Numbered from the stretch's first letter, positions 17,728 through 27,238 are shown. The stretch: 64,000 nt of DNA from Tanticharoenia sakaeratensis NBRC 103193 (GCF_000963885.1 NZ_BALE01000002.1:43409-107408), one strand, 5' to 3'. Numbers and translations: made by a program. Notes: generated by a model from the sequence alone, not told the origin.

Positions 17728-19791
17728 ATGACCGCAGGCCGCGTCCCGGCTTACGGTCTTGCGGCCCTGCTGGGGCTGACGCTGGCGCTATGGTGCTTTC
17801 CATGGCCGATGCTGCTCGGCTGCTGGCCGCGCTTCCTGCCGCAGGATCTCGACGATCCGCTGCAGCACATGGTCGGGCAGCGATACTTCTTCAACATGCC
17901 CTGGCATTGGCCCCTGCTGCGGGCCGACCGGCTCGACGCGCCGGACGGGACGAGCATCGCCTTCACCGACAGCGCGCCCCTCGAGGCGATCGTGCTCAAG
18001 CTCGTTCACGGTATCTGGCCGGTCGAGCAGGGCATCACGCTGTATCAGGCCCTCTCGTGGATCCTGCAGCCGGTCGCATGCGTGTTCGCCCTGCGCGGCC
18101 TGCGCGCGCACAGCGGCGCGGTGGCGATCGCAGGCGCCATCTTTGCCCTGTCGATGCCGACCTGGCTGATCCGTCTTTGGCACACGGCGCTCGCGGGACA
18201 CTTCGTGCTGCTGTTCGCGCTCGGCTTCTATTTCCGGGCAACCGACACGACAGCCGCCCCCGCCCATCGGCGGCGCGGGCTCTGGTGGCTGGCGGCGATG
18301 ACGCCGGTATCGCTCCTGCTTCACCCTTACCTCGCGGCAATGGTCGGCCTGATCCTGGCGGCCTGTGCACTGACCCGCGTCATCGGGCGCAATGCCGACG
18401 CGCTCGAAGGCGTCGGTGCCGTCGCGGCGGGCGGGGCCGGCATGGTGGGTCTGGGCTGGATCTTCGCCTATTTCGGGCAGGGCGTATCAGGCGGATACGG
18501 CAGCTATTCGATGAATGCCCTGTCGCCGTTCTGGCCGGCACAGTCCTTCTTCATGCCCTGGGTGACATCGGCCCAGATCGACGCGACCGGCGCATCGGCC
18601 TTCGAAGGCTACCAGTATCTCGGCGCCGGTCTGATCGCCCTGATGGTCGCGGTCTTCGCGAGCCGCGCCGGGCGCGCCGCATGTCTTGCGGGGCTCAGGC
18701 GACATGCGGGTCTGGTCGTGATCTGCATCGCGGCCACTCTCTTTGCGCTGTCGAACCAGGCCTTTGCCGGGCATGTGCGCCTGTGGGGGACGAACTGGGT
18801 GCCGCCGCTGGCGGGCCAGCTCCGCTCGAACGGGCGGCTTTTCTGGATCCCGGCCTACAGCATTCTGCTCGGCCTGATCGCCGTCTGCCCGGTCGCCTGG
18901 CCACGTGCCGCGGGTACGATCCTGCTGGCCTGCGCAGGTCTGCAGTTTGTCGATTCGATCCCGCTGCGCGCTGTCGATTCCTCGTCCGAACGGCGGATGA
19001 TGAATGCGCCCTATCCCGAGCAGATCGCGCTCGGCAGGATCATGGATCACTACACGATGCTGATGGCCGAGCCGCGGCAGGAATGCACGGCCTGGATCAA
19101 ACCCTCCCTCATGATGCCGCTCGCGCTTGCGGCCCAGCGCGGCATGACGACCAACACGATGTATGCCGCACGCTATCCGGCGACCCTGCGTTGCCCGGAG
19201 GCGCGAACCACCAGCACGCCCCTGCCGCCGAATGGCCTCGGCATCACGCCGGGTTTCAGCAGGCCCTGGATGGTGACATGGCGTCGGAGCGGCGCGCGCT
19301 GCGGGCGTCTCGGCGACTACATGGTCTGCGGCCGCCAGAACGATCCCCTGATCGGCGCCCTACCGCAATACGACCTGCCGGAAATGCCGATCGGCCAGAG
19401 CTTGCCGACCAGCCAGAACGGTCAGGGCGCGCTCTGGCTCGGCCCTGGCTGGGCGACGCCCGAGGGTTGGGGTGCCTGGAGCCTGGGGCATAATGCGCAG
19501 CTTGCCCTCCGCCCGCCGGAAGGCCTGCGGCATATCGTGCTCACAGTCCGCCTTCATGCGGCCGGACCGGAGAGCGGCATCAAGCCGGTCGATCTCATCG
19601 TCGGCGGCACGGTGGTCGCGCACTGGATGGTCCCGGGGCACGACGTCACGTTCAGCGCGCCCATCGACCTGCCCGAGACCCCGACGCCGATTGTTGCCGT
19701 TTCGTTGCGAATCCCCGATCTTATGCAGCCGCCCGGTGACTCCCGATGGATCGGGGTGGGCCTGAGTTCGATAAGGATTGACCAACAGTGA
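17728..19791 (+). CDS. DUF6311-like large membrane protein
   Basis: 687-residue membrane protein resembling the DUF6311 family: LDDPLQHMVGQRYFFNMPWH, then DAPDGTSIAFTDSAPLEAIV in the first periplasmic loop. About ten hydrophobic segments fill residues 5-425. A soluble C-terminal part of about 250 residues follows, containing several cysteines (for example in PRQECTAWIK and SGARCGRLGDYMVCGR) that could form disulfides outside the membrane. DUF6311 proteins are thought to be GT-C-type transferases, but no activity is shown. ATG 17728 is preferred over GTG 17665. The stop overlaps the DUF3667 start (GTGA). Confidence 0.68.
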   Translation: MTAGRVPAYGLAALLGLTLALWCFPWPMLLGCWPRFLPQDLDDPLQHMVGQRYFFNMPWHWPLLRADRLDAPDGTSIAFTDSAPLEAIVLKLVHGIWPVEQGITLYQALSWILQPVACVFALRGLRAHSGAVAIAGAIFALSMPTWLIRLWHTALAGHFVLLFALGFYFRATDTTAAPAHRRRGLWWLAAMTPVSLLLHPYLAAMVGLILAACALTRVIGRNADALEGVGAVAAGGAGMVGLGWIFAYFGQGVSGGYGSYSMNALSPFWPAQSFFMPWVTSAQIDATGASAFEGYQYLGAGLIALMVAVFASRAGRAACLAGLRRHAGLVVICIAATLFALSNQAFAGHVRLWGTNWVPPLAGQLRSNGRLFWIPAYSILLGLIAVCPVAWPRAAGTILLACAGLQFVDSIPLRAVDSSSERRMMNAPYPEQIALGRIMDHYTMLMAEPRQECTAWIKPSLMMPLALAAQRGMTTNTMYAARYPATLRCPEARTTSTPLPPNGLGITPGFSRPWMVTWRRSGARCGRLGDYMVCGRQNDPLIGALPQYDLPEMPIGQSLPTSQNGQGALWLGPGWATPEGWGAWSLGHNAQLALRPPEGLRHIVLTVRLHAAGPESGIKPVDLIVGGTVVAHWMVPGHDVTFSAPIDLPETPTPIVAVSLRIPDLMQPPGDSRWIGVGLSSIRIDQQ

Positions 19792-20672
19792 CCGACGCGC
19801 CGCTGCCGGCCCACCAGCACGGAACATGCCTGAACTGCCAGACACTGCTCGCAGGCCCGTTCTGTCACGCCTGCGGGCAGCATGTGCTTCATGCACCGCG
19901 TTCCCTGCCGGAGCTGGGGGCGGAAGTTCTCGAGATGCTCACGCACGCGGACGGAAAGTTCGTCCGCACGATGCGCCGGCTCGCCTTCGCCCCCGCGCAG
20001 CTGACGCGCGACTACATCGAAGGCCGTCGGGCATCCGAGATCCCGCCCGTCCGGATGTTCTTCGTCTCGCTGCTGATCATCTTCACGCTGTCATCCTTCA
20101 CGGGCCCCATGAACGTCGCGGTGGCGGTCAACGACGAAGCCAAGACGGCCGGAGCGGATACGCATGACCACGACGAGATCACGCATGCCCTTGCGAAGCT
20201 CACCTGGGCGGGTCACCCGCGCGTGACAGCATGGCTTCGCGCGCATGTCGGCTCTGCAGTCGATGACCCGCGCGAGGTCGAGCACGTCATGGGAGAATGG
20301 GCGGAGCGTCTCGTCCTGCTGCTCCTGCCGATCACGGCGTGCGTCCTGTGGCTTCTCCACGCCGTGCCGCGTCCGGTTCCGTTGTTCGATCACGCCATCT
20401 TCGCACTGCACTCCCTGACGGTCGCGATCCTAGCGCTCACGATCCTCACACTGGTCCGGACCGTTCTGCCGGACGGCGCGGAAGGACTGGCGATCCTGGC
20501 CTTTGCGGGTCTTATGGCCACGCATCTGTTCGTGCACATGAGAGGCTTCTATCGCGCCGGCGTCGTTGCCACCCTCGTGCGGATGGTGCTGCTCGCCGTC
20601 GTGACCGCAGTTGTCTGTCTGGGCCTGATCATGCTGCTGACCCTGATCGGTCTGCAGCTCGGCGCCGATTAG
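19788..20672 (+). CDS. DUF3667 family membrane protein with zinc ribbon
   Basis: 294 residues. The N-terminus has a zinc ribbon, Cys14-x2-Cys17-x8-Cys26-x2-Cys29, then the family signature FVRTMRRLAFAPAQLTRDYI and EGRRASEIPPVRMFFVSLL. About five membrane helices follow, separated by a hydrophilic loop (about residues 107-170). The function is unknown; DUF3667 proteins are inner-membrane proteins. The GTG start overlaps the upstream stop by 4 bp, so it is co-translated with the DUF6311-like gene, which hints at a shared envelope role. Confidence 0.85.
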   Translation: MTDAPLPAHQHGTCLNCQTLLAGPFCHACGQHVLHAPRSLPELGAEVLEMLTHADGKFVRTMRRLAFAPAQLTRDYIEGRRASEIPPVRMFFVSLLIIFTLSSFTGPMNVAVAVNDEAKTAGADTHDHDEITHALAKLTWAGHPRVTAWLRAHVGSAVDDPREVEHVMGEWAERLVLLLLPITACVLWLLHAVPRPVPLFDHAIFALHSLTVAILALTILTLVRTVLPDGAEGLAILAFAGLMATHLFVHMRGFYRAGVVATLVRMVLLAVVTAVVCLGLIMLLTLIGLQLGAD

Positions 20673-20724
20673 TTCCGATCACAATCATTCAAATAGATAT
20701 GAACTTCGTGGGCATGGTGCGTTC

Positions 20725-20737
20725 CCTCGTCACGAGG
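20725..20737. promoter_or_regulatory. 13-bp perfect palindrome upstream of the polyol operon
   Basis: CCTCGT-C-ACGAGG, 59 bases before the start of the polyol dehydrogenase gene. The position suits an operator for the operon's regulator. No regulator gene for the operon is in the window, so the assignment is inference. No clear -10/-35 pair is seen around it. Confidence 0.35.
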
Positions 20738-20795
20738 CGGCGCCCGGCCTAGATTGCGCCGCTTCCGAACTGCAACTTCGCGGATACGCGCCACC

Positions 20796-22283
20796 ATGAC
20801 CGACCTCAACAGCGCTGCCCTTTCCCATCTGCCGCCACAGCTCAGCTGGGCCGGCTACGACCGGGACCACCTGACGCCGGGCGTCGTTCATCTCAGCGTC
20901 GGCAACTTCCATCGCGCGCATCAGGCCTGGTATCTCAACCAGGTCCTCGCGCAGCCGGGACACGAAGGCTGGGCGATCTGCGGCGTTGGCCTGATGGATA
21001 CGCCGGCCGAGCGCTTCAAGGCGCGTGCGTTCCCCGAACAGGACGGGCTCTACACCCTGAGCCGGTTCTCGCCCAACGGCGCGGCGACCCATGAAGTCAT
21101 CGGTGCCATGACCGAATATCTCTATGCGCCCGAGCAGATGGAAGCCGTGCTGGAGCGGATGGCCGCGCCCACGACCCGCATCGTCTCCCTGACCATCACC
21201 GAGGGCGGCTACAACCATGCTCCGGGGACCGGCAACTACAATCTCGAGGCACCGGTCACGCAGCAGGAACTGGCCGATCCCGCGCATCCGCTGTCGGCAT
21301 TCGGCTTCATCGTGGAGGCCCTGCGGCGGCGACAGGCTGCCGGCACGCCGCCGTTCACGGTGCTGAGCTGCGACAATCTCCGCCATAACGGGCGCGTCGC
21401 GCGCGATGCCGTGCTGACCCACGCCCGCGCGCTCGATCCGGCGCTCGCGGACTGGATTGCCAGCACCACGACGTTCCCGAACGGCATGGTGGACCGCATC
21501 ACGCCGGGCGTCCCGCCGGAAGAGGTGGCCCGGCTCGATGCCATGACGGGGATCGACGACAAGCTGCCGGTCATCGCCGAGGATTTCGGACAGTGGGTGA
21601 TCGAGGATCGCTTCTGCAACGGCCGTCCATCGCTGGAGGAAGTCGGCGTGCAGATGGTGGGCGACGTCCATCCATATGAGCTTGCCAAGGTTCGCATGCT
21701 CAACGCATCGCACTCGATGCTCGCCTATCCCGGCCTGCTGGCGGGGCTGGAAACGGTCTCGGAGGCGCTGCAGCAGCCTGAGATCCGCGCGTTGCTGGAG
21801 CAGTTCCTGGACCGCGACGTCATTCCGACACTGCAGGCTCCGGCCGGCATGGATCTCGAGACCTACAAGCAGGTCCTGCTGGCGCGATTCGCCAACCCGA
21901 CGGTCGGCGATCAGCTTTCGCGTATCACCGGAGACGGCGGCAGCAAGCTGCCGACATTCCTGGGCCCGACCGTCGCCCATGCCCTGCATCGCGGCACCGA
22001 CACGCGCCGACTCGCCTTCGGTATTGCCTGTTTTGCCCGCTATCTTCTCGGGATCGACGACAAGGGCCGCCATTTCACGCCGTTCGAGCCGCAGCTCTCC
22101 GAGGAGCAGATCGCCCTGACGCGGGAGGCGGACCTTTCGGCGGTACTGCGCATGAGCATGTTCCACGATTTCGGCCTTGGAACGGGCGATCACGACTTCA
22201 TCGAGCAGGTCGTGGCGTTCCGCCTGGACCTGCGCAAGCGCGGCGCGATGGCCGTGTTGCACGATCTCGTCGCTTCTGAGTAA
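20796..22283 (+). CDS. mtlK: Mannitol dehydrogenase-family polyol dehydrogenase
   Basis: 495-residue polyol-specific long-chain dehydrogenase, NAD(P)-dependent and zinc-free, oxidising a polyol such as mannitol, arabitol or sorbitol to the ketose. The N-terminal domain has GVVHLSVGNFHRAHQAWYLN and GWAICGVGLMD. The catalytic pattern K-x4-N-x2-H is in LAKVRMLNASHSMLAYPG (about residues 298-306). TTTFPNGMVDRITPG is another family mark. It is the first gene of a sugar-alcohol operon laid out like the Rhodobacter smo/mtl cluster. The exact polyol is not readable; fructuronate reductases belong to the same superfamily but the ABC-transporter context favours a polyol. Confidence 0.87.
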   Translation: MTDLNSAALSHLPPQLSWAGYDRDHLTPGVVHLSVGNFHRAHQAWYLNQVLAQPGHEGWAICGVGLMDTPAERFKARAFPEQDGLYTLSRFSPNGAATHEVIGAMTEYLYAPEQMEAVLERMAAPTTRIVSLTITEGGYNHAPGTGNYNLEAPVTQQELADPAHPLSAFGFIVEALRRRQAAGTPPFTVLSCDNLRHNGRVARDAVLTHARALDPALADWIASTTTFPNGMVDRITPGVPPEEVARLDAMTGIDDKLPVIAEDFGQWVIEDRFCNGRPSLEEVGVQMVGDVHPYELAKVRMLNASHSMLAYPGLLAGLETVSEALQQPEIRALLEQFLDRDVIPTLQAPAGMDLETYKQVLLARFANPTVGDQLSRITGDGGSKLPTFLGPTVAHALHRGTDTRRLAFGIACFARYLLGIDDKGRHFTPFEPQLSEEQIALTREADLSAVLRMSMFHDFGLGTGDHDFIEQVVAFRLDLRKRGAMAVLHDLVASE

Positions 22284-22289
22284 TTCCTA

Positions 22290-22324
22290 TCACCTTGGTG
22301 TGACAGCTTCACACGGAGCGGTGA
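22290..22324. repeat. Two-part hairpin between polyol dehydrogenase and kinase genes
   Basis: Inner stem GTGTGA / TCACAC with loop CAGCT, enclosed by an outer stem TCACC / GGTGA. It lies seven bases after the dehydrogenase stop codon and 49 before the kinase start. It could be a processing or attenuation signal setting different expression of the two genes, or a binding site for a dimeric regulator (TGTGA-N5-TCACA resembles a CRP/FNR-type half-site pair). Confidence 0.4.
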
Positions 22325-22373
22325 CTTGTCGCGCACCCGATAGGTGACGAAGATGACATCCATGTAATCTGAC

Positions 22374-24047
22374 ATGGTTCGGGTCATGGATGTTGTCATA
22401 GGAATCGATGTCGGAACGGGAAGCGCCCGGGTCGGTGTCTTCTCGATCGACGGGCGCAAGGTGGCGACCGCGGTCCTGTCGACCAGAACCTGGCGACCGA
22501 AAGCCGATTTTGCCCAGCAATCCACTGCGGACATCTGGTCGGCTGTCTGCCGGGGCGTGCGTGAGGCCATGGTCCATGTGCCGGACGCGCGCGTGTGCGG
22601 CATCGGCTTCGACGCGACCTGCTCGCTTGCGGTCGTCGGCCCCGGCGGCGCCCCGCTGTCCGTCGATCCCGACGGCGCTGCGGAACAGGATGTCATCCTC
22701 TGGGCCGATCATCGGGCCGTTGCCGAGGCTGACGAGATCAATGCCGGTGGCTACGACGTCCTGCGCTACGTCGGGGGCGTCATCTCCCCTGAGATGGAGA
22801 CGCCGAAGCTGCTCTGGCTGTCGCGGCACATGCCGGACGTCTTCGCGCAGGCCGAGCGGTTTTTCGATCTGCCGGACTACCTGACCTGGCGCGCCACGGG
22901 CTCGGATGCCCGCTCCTGCTGTTCAACCACCTGCAAATGGACCTATCTCGCGCACGAGCAGCGCTGGGACGACGATTTCTTCCGCAAGATCGGTCTGGGC
23001 GTGCTCGTCGACGAGGGGTTCCGCCGGATCGGCACGGATATCCGTGCGCTGGGCGGCCATGTCGGGCGGGGCCTAAGTGCCCGCGCGGCGGAAGAGATGG
23101 GCCTGCCGGAAGGCACGCCGGTCGGCGTGTCCGCGATCGACGCCCATGCCGGCGGCATCGCACTGCTTGGCGCCGTCCATTCAGGCGACCTGACCAACGA
23201 CGATACGGCCCTGAACCGCAGCATCGCGCTGATCTGCGGCACGTCGAGCTGCCACATGGCCGTCTCGCGCAATCCGCGTTTCGTGCGTGGCGTCTGGGGC
23301 CCCTATTCCGGCGCCATGGTGCCGGACATGTGGCTGAATGAGGCCGGCCAATCCGCAACCGGCGCACTTATCGACTTCATCGTCGACAGTCATCCCGCGG
23401 CAGCCGCCCTTCGCGCCGAGACCGGGGACATCTATCGTGCACTGAACGCGCAGGTCGAAGCGCTCGAAGCCGGCGCCATCGCCGGAACGTCATCGCGGAA
23501 CCTGCATGTCCAGCCGGATTTTTTCGGCAATCGCTCGCCTTATGCCGACCCGACGGCACGCGGCGCCGTCGTGGGCCTGCCGCTGTCGGCAACAGTGGAC
23601 GATCTGGCACGCCTGTATCTGGCAACGATCCAGGGCCTCGCTTATGGCACGCGGGACATTCTCGATGTCCTCAACCGCGAAGGCTATGACATCCGGACCA
23701 TCTCGGCGACGGGCGGATTGACGAAAAACCCGCTCTACCTGCGCGAACATGCAAACGCCACGGGCTGTGCGATCATCCTGCCCAGGGAGCCGGATGCCGT
23801 TCTGCTGGGCGCCGCCATTCTGGGCGCCATGGCCGCCAAGATCTACCCGTCCCTGGGCGTTGCCATGGCGCGGATGAGCCATGCCGGAGACACCATCCGG
23901 CCTGACGAGAAGGCTCATGCGTTCCATCGGGCGAAGATGGCCGTCTTTCGCGACCTGCATCGCGACCAGCTGCGCTACCGCGAAATGATGAACAGCGCCG
24001 CGCGGGGCGCCGACATCCGGGAGGCCGAACGACATCCGAGCGGATGA
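22374..24047 (+). CDS. FGGY-family pentulose kinase (D-ribulokinase-like)
   Basis: 557-residue sugar kinase that phosphorylates the ketose made by the polyol dehydrogenases. The N-terminal phosphate loop is VIGIDVGTGSARVGVFSIDG and the second half carries the FGGY domain with ISATGGLTKNPLYLREHAN. The GTGSAR motif plus CGIGFDATCSLAVV is typical of the D-ribulose kinase branch of FGGY kinases rather than xylulokinase XylB. A ribitol or arabitol substrate is therefore suggested. ATG 22374 is listed; ATG 22386 is a close alternative. It has its own short upstream region with a hairpin. Confidence 0.86.
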   Translation: MVRVMDVVIGIDVGTGSARVGVFSIDGRKVATAVLSTRTWRPKADFAQQSTADIWSAVCRGVREAMVHVPDARVCGIGFDATCSLAVVGPGGAPLSVDPDGAAEQDVILWADHRAVAEADEINAGGYDVLRYVGGVISPEMETPKLLWLSRHMPDVFAQAERFFDLPDYLTWRATGSDARSCCSTTCKWTYLAHEQRWDDDFFRKIGLGVLVDEGFRRIGTDIRALGGHVGRGLSARAAEEMGLPEGTPVGVSAIDAHAGGIALLGAVHSGDLTNDDTALNRSIALICGTSSCHMAVSRNPRFVRGVWGPYSGAMVPDMWLNEAGQSATGALIDFIVDSHPAAAALRAETGDIYRALNAQVEALEAGAIAGTSSRNLHVQPDFFGNRSPYADPTARGAVVGLPLSATVDDLARLYLATIQGLAYGTRDILDVLNREGYDIRTISATGGLTKNPLYLREHANATGCAIILPREPDAVLLGAAILGAMAAKIYPSLGVAMARMSHAGDTIRPDEKAHAFHRAKMAVFRDLHRDQLRYREMMNSAARGADIREAERHPSG

Positions 24048-24120
24048 TCCCCGGAACACGCCTCGTCTTTTCACGACCAGACCTACTGCCCATCGGCTGA
24101 CGCCATCAAGGACTGCCCTT

Positions 24121-25467
24121 ATGCCTGCTTTCGTTTCGGACGCGAACAAGTCTCGCTTTCGCCTCTTCACGCTCGCGACCCTCGCCGCGTCCACAGCCCT
24201 CGGGAGCGCCGCCGCCCGGGCCGACACCACGCTGACGGTCGCCACGGTCAACAACGGTGACATGATCATCATGCAACAGTTAACGCCGGAGTTCGAAAAG
24301 ACCCATCCCGGCATCCACATCCGCTGGGTCACGCTGGAAGAGAACGTCCTGCGGCAGCGCGTGACGACCGACATCGCCACCAGCGCCGGTCAGTTCGACG
24401 TCATGACGATCGGCAACTATGAAGTGCCGATCTGGGCCAAGCAGAAATGGCTGACGCAGATCACGCCCGATGCGGCCTATGATGTGTCGGATATCCTGCC
24501 GCCGGTCCGCGAAGGCATCAGCGTCGACCAGAAGATCTATGCGCTGCCGTTCTATGCGGAAAGCGTCATGACTTATTACCGCACCGACCTGTTCAAGAAG
24601 GCCGGGATCACGATGGCGTCGCAGCCCACCTACGATGAAATCCGTCAATATGCCGACAAGATCACGGACAAATCGAACCAGATCTACGGGCTCTGCCTGC
24701 GCGGCAAGCCGGGCTGGGGCGAGAACATGGCCTATCTGACCTCGCTCGTGAATACGTTCGGCGGTCAGTGGTTCGGACAGGGCTGGAAGGCGACGGTCGA
24801 TACGGCGCCTTGGAAGGCCGCCGTGAACTGGTACGTCTCGGGCCTGAAGGAAGACGGCCCTCCGGGCGCGACCTCCAACGGTTTCAATGAAAACCTTGCC
24901 CTTTTCGCAAGTGGTCATTGTGGCATGTGGATCGATTCCACCGTGGCGGGCGGCCTCCTGTTCGATCCGAAACAGTCGAAGGTCGCAAGCGAAGTCGGGT
25001 TCGCGCCGAGCCCCAAGGGCCCGTACGGCAAGGGACCGACCTGGCTGTGGAGCTGGAACCTCGCCATTCCGGCAAGCTCCAAACACCAGGCCGAAGCTCA
25101 GGCATTCGTCACCTGGGCCACGTCGAAGGAATACGTGCAGCTCGTGGCGCAGCAGAAGGGCTGGGTTGCCGTGCCTGCTGGCACCCGCGCTTCGACCTAT
25201 GCGAACCCGGCCTACCAGAAGGCGGCGCCGTTCGCGTCGTTCGTCATGAACGCGATCAACACCGCCGATCCGAACGGACAGACCGCCAACCCGCGTCCCT
25301 ATACCGGTGCGCAGTTCGTCGGCATTCCGCAGTTCCAGGCGATCGGAACCCAGGTCGGCCAGATCGTGGCGGCGGCCCTGTCCGGCCAGACGACGGTCGA
25401 TCAGGCCCTGAAATCCGCGCAGTCGTCGGTCACCCGCACGGCCCGGCAGACGCATCTCGGAGGCTGA
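24121..25467 (+). CDS. smoE: Polyol ABC transporter solute-binding protein
   Basis: 448-residue periplasmic binding protein of the sorbitol/mannitol type. A Sec signal peptide ends near residue 34 (SAAARA). The mature part begins DTTLTVATVNNGDMIIMQQL and contains FDVMTIGNYEVPIWAKQKWL and IYALPFYAESVMTYYRTDLF, which line the hinge and binding cleft in relatives. It delivers the polyol to the two permeases that follow. Start supported by AAGGA upstream. Gap to the first permease is 10 bp. The symbol follows Rhodobacter smoE and is by similarity. Confidence 0.88.
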   Translation: MPAFVSDANKSRFRLFTLATLAASTALGSAAARADTTLTVATVNNGDMIIMQQLTPEFEKTHPGIHIRWVTLEENVLRQRVTTDIATSAGQFDVMTIGNYEVPIWAKQKWLTQITPDAAYDVSDILPPVREGISVDQKIYALPFYAESVMTYYRTDLFKKAGITMASQPTYDEIRQYADKITDKSNQIYGLCLRGKPGWGENMAYLTSLVNTFGGQWFGQGWKATVDTAPWKAAVNWYVSGLKEDGPPGATSNGFNENLALFASGHCGMWIDSTVAGGLLFDPKQSKVASEVGFAPSPKGPYGKGPTWLWSWNLAIPASSKHQAEAQAFVTWATSKEYVQLVAQQKGWVAVPAGTRASTYANPAYQKAAPFASFVMNAINTADPNGQTANPRPYTGAQFVGIPQFQAIGTQVGQIVAAALSGQTTVDQALKSAQSSVTRTARQTHLGG

Positions 25468-25477
25468 GGAGACTGTC

Positions 25478-26362
25478 ATGACGACCGCTGCCAGAACTGG
25501 ACGCGTCGATCGGGCCGGACTTGCGATGCTGTCTCCAGCGGTCGTGATCCTGCTCATCTGGTCGATCGTCCCGCTGGTCATGACGCTGTGGTATTCGTTC
25601 AGGAACTACAACCTGGTCGATCCCACGCTGCATGGCTTCGCGGGCATCGACAATTATCGCTACCTCCTGACCGATCCCGATTTCATCACGTCCCTGATCA
25701 ACACGCTGGTCCTCGTCGCTGGCGTGCTGTTCGTCAGCGTCGGGATCGGCACGCTGCTGGCCGTGCTCTACGATCAGGAATTCTTCGGTCGCGGCATCGC
25801 GCGGGTTCTCGTGATCTCGCCTTTCTTCGTGATGCCGACCGTTGCCGCCCTCGTCTGGAAGAACCTGATGCTGCACCCGATCTACGGGGTGTATTCATCG
25901 ATGATGCGCGCGGTCGGCCTGACACCTGTCGACTGGCTACAGCAATTCCCCATGGCGACGGTGATGATGATCGTGGCCTGGGAATGGCTGCCCTTCTCCG
26001 TCCTCATCCTGCTGACGGCCGTGCAGTCGCTCGATAGCGAGCAGAAGGAAGCCGCCCGCATGGACGGCGCGGGCCCGGTTGCCCGGTTCCGCTACATCAT
26101 CGTGCCGCATCTGGCGCGGGCGATCACGGTCGTCATCATGATCGAGACGATCTATCTGCTCACGATCTTTGCGGAAATCTCGGTCACGACGGCCGGCGGC
26201 CCGGGTGTCGCATCCACCAACCTCGCGTTCCTGATCTATGCCCGTGCACTCCTGCAGTTCGACGTGGGCGGCGCATCGGCAGGCGGCATGGCGGCTATCG
26301 TCATCGCCAATATCGTCGCCGTGTTCCTCGTGCGTGCTGTAGCGCGCAATCTGGAGGTGTGA
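25478..26362 (+). CDS. smoF: Polyol ABC transporter permease 1
   Basis: 294-residue inner-membrane permease of the MalF/SmoF type with six hydrophobic segments. The EAA loop that docks the ATPase is EQKEAARMDGAGPVARFRYI near residue 190. The conserved end of the family, TNLAFLIYARALLQFDVGGA, is present. It forms a heterodimer with the next gene product, whose start lies 1 bp after this stop. Confidence 0.9.
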   Translation: MTTAARTGRVDRAGLAMLSPAVVILLIWSIVPLVMTLWYSFRNYNLVDPTLHGFAGIDNYRYLLTDPDFITSLINTLVLVAGVLFVSVGIGTLLAVLYDQEFFGRGIARVLVISPFFVMPTVAALVWKNLMLHPIYGVYSSMMRAVGLTPVDWLQQFPMATVMMIVAWEWLPFSVLILLTAVQSLDSEQKEAARMDGAGPVARFRYIIVPHLARAITVVIMIETIYLLTIFAEISVTTAGGPGVASTNLAFLIYARALLQFDVGGASAGGMAAIVIANIVAVFLVRAVARNLEV

Positions 26363-26363
26363 G

Positions 26364-27191
26364 ATGGCCATCAAGCGCCCGAAATCCCACACTTTTGCCA
26401 TCGGCCTCCTGGGCTGGGCCATTGCGTGCTGGGTGTTTTTCCCGATCGCCTGGATGGCGCTGACAAGCTTCAAGACGGAAGTCGATGCGATCGCGACACC
26501 GCCGCAATTCATCTTCCGTCCGTCGCTTGCGAGCTATCATGAGGTCTTCGCCCGCGCCAATTACTGGCACTTTACGCTCAATACCGTAGCGATCTCGCTC
26601 GGCGCCACGATCGTGGCCCTCGCCCTGTCGGTTCCCGCGGCCTATGCGATGGCCTTCATCCCCTCGCAGCGGACGCGCGGCACCCTGCTGTGGATGCTCT
26701 CCACACGCATGCTGCCGCCGGTGGGCGTGCTCGTCCCGATCTACCTGCTGGCGCGCAATACGCATCTGCTCGACACGCTGACGGGTCTTGGCATCGTCGA
26801 CATGCTGACGAACCTTCCGATCATCGTTTGGATGCTGTTCACGTTCTTTCGCGAAGTGCCGGCGCCGATCCTCGAGGCCGGCCGCATGGATGGCGCCTCG
26901 CGCTGGCAGGAAATGACGCTGGTTCTCCTGCCGCTCGCCCTGCCCGGCATTGCCTCCACGGCGCTGCTGTCGATCATCCTGTGCTGGAACGAGTCCTTCT
27001 GGTCGCTGAACCTGACATCGTCGCAGGCAGCTCCGCTGGCCGCGTTCATTGCGTCGTTCTCGTCTCCCGAGGGCCTGTTCTTCGGCAAGCTCTCGGCCGC
27101 GTCCACCCTTGCCGTCGCTCCGATCCTCGTCTTCGGCTGGTTCAGCCAGAAGCAGCTCGTCCGCGGACTCACGTTCGGTGCCGTGAAATGA
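26364..27191 (+). CDS. smoG: Polyol ABC transporter permease 2
   Basis: 275-residue MalG/SmoG-type permease. Six membrane segments; the EAA loop is APILEAGRMDGASRWQEMTL near residue 180, followed by PLALPGIASTALLSII. The N-terminus has the usual WMALTSFKTEVDA. It partners the preceding permease. GTGAG provides the ribosome site inside the end of the upstream gene. Confidence 0.9.
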   Translation: MAIKRPKSHTFAIGLLGWAIACWVFFPIAWMALTSFKTEVDAIATPPQFIFRPSLASYHEVFARANYWHFTLNTVAISLGATIVALALSVPAAYAMAFIPSQRTRGTLLWMLSTRMLPPVGVLVPIYLLARNTHLLDTLTGLGIVDMLTNLPIIVWMLFTFFREVPAPILEAGRMDGASRWQEMTLVLLPLALPGIASTALLSIILCWNESFWSLNLTSSQAAPLAAFIASFSSPEGLFFGKLSAASTLAVAPILVFGWFSQKQLVRGLTFGAVK

Positions 27192-27238
27192 CCGCCGCCT
27201 ACCCTTGTCCTACACTCAAGACGCTCTGGAGCCGCTAG

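Noticed and set aside
16341..19493. 1050-codon open frame on the plus strand
   Set aside because: It runs antisense to the 754-residue membrane protein gene and then out of frame through the DUF6311-like gene. Its product is Arg/Asp/Gln-rich with no domain. It is a shadow caused by GC-rich third positions.
20730..22262. 510-codon open frame on the minus strand
   Set aside because: Antisense to the polyol dehydrogenase gene, which has all family motifs on the plus strand.
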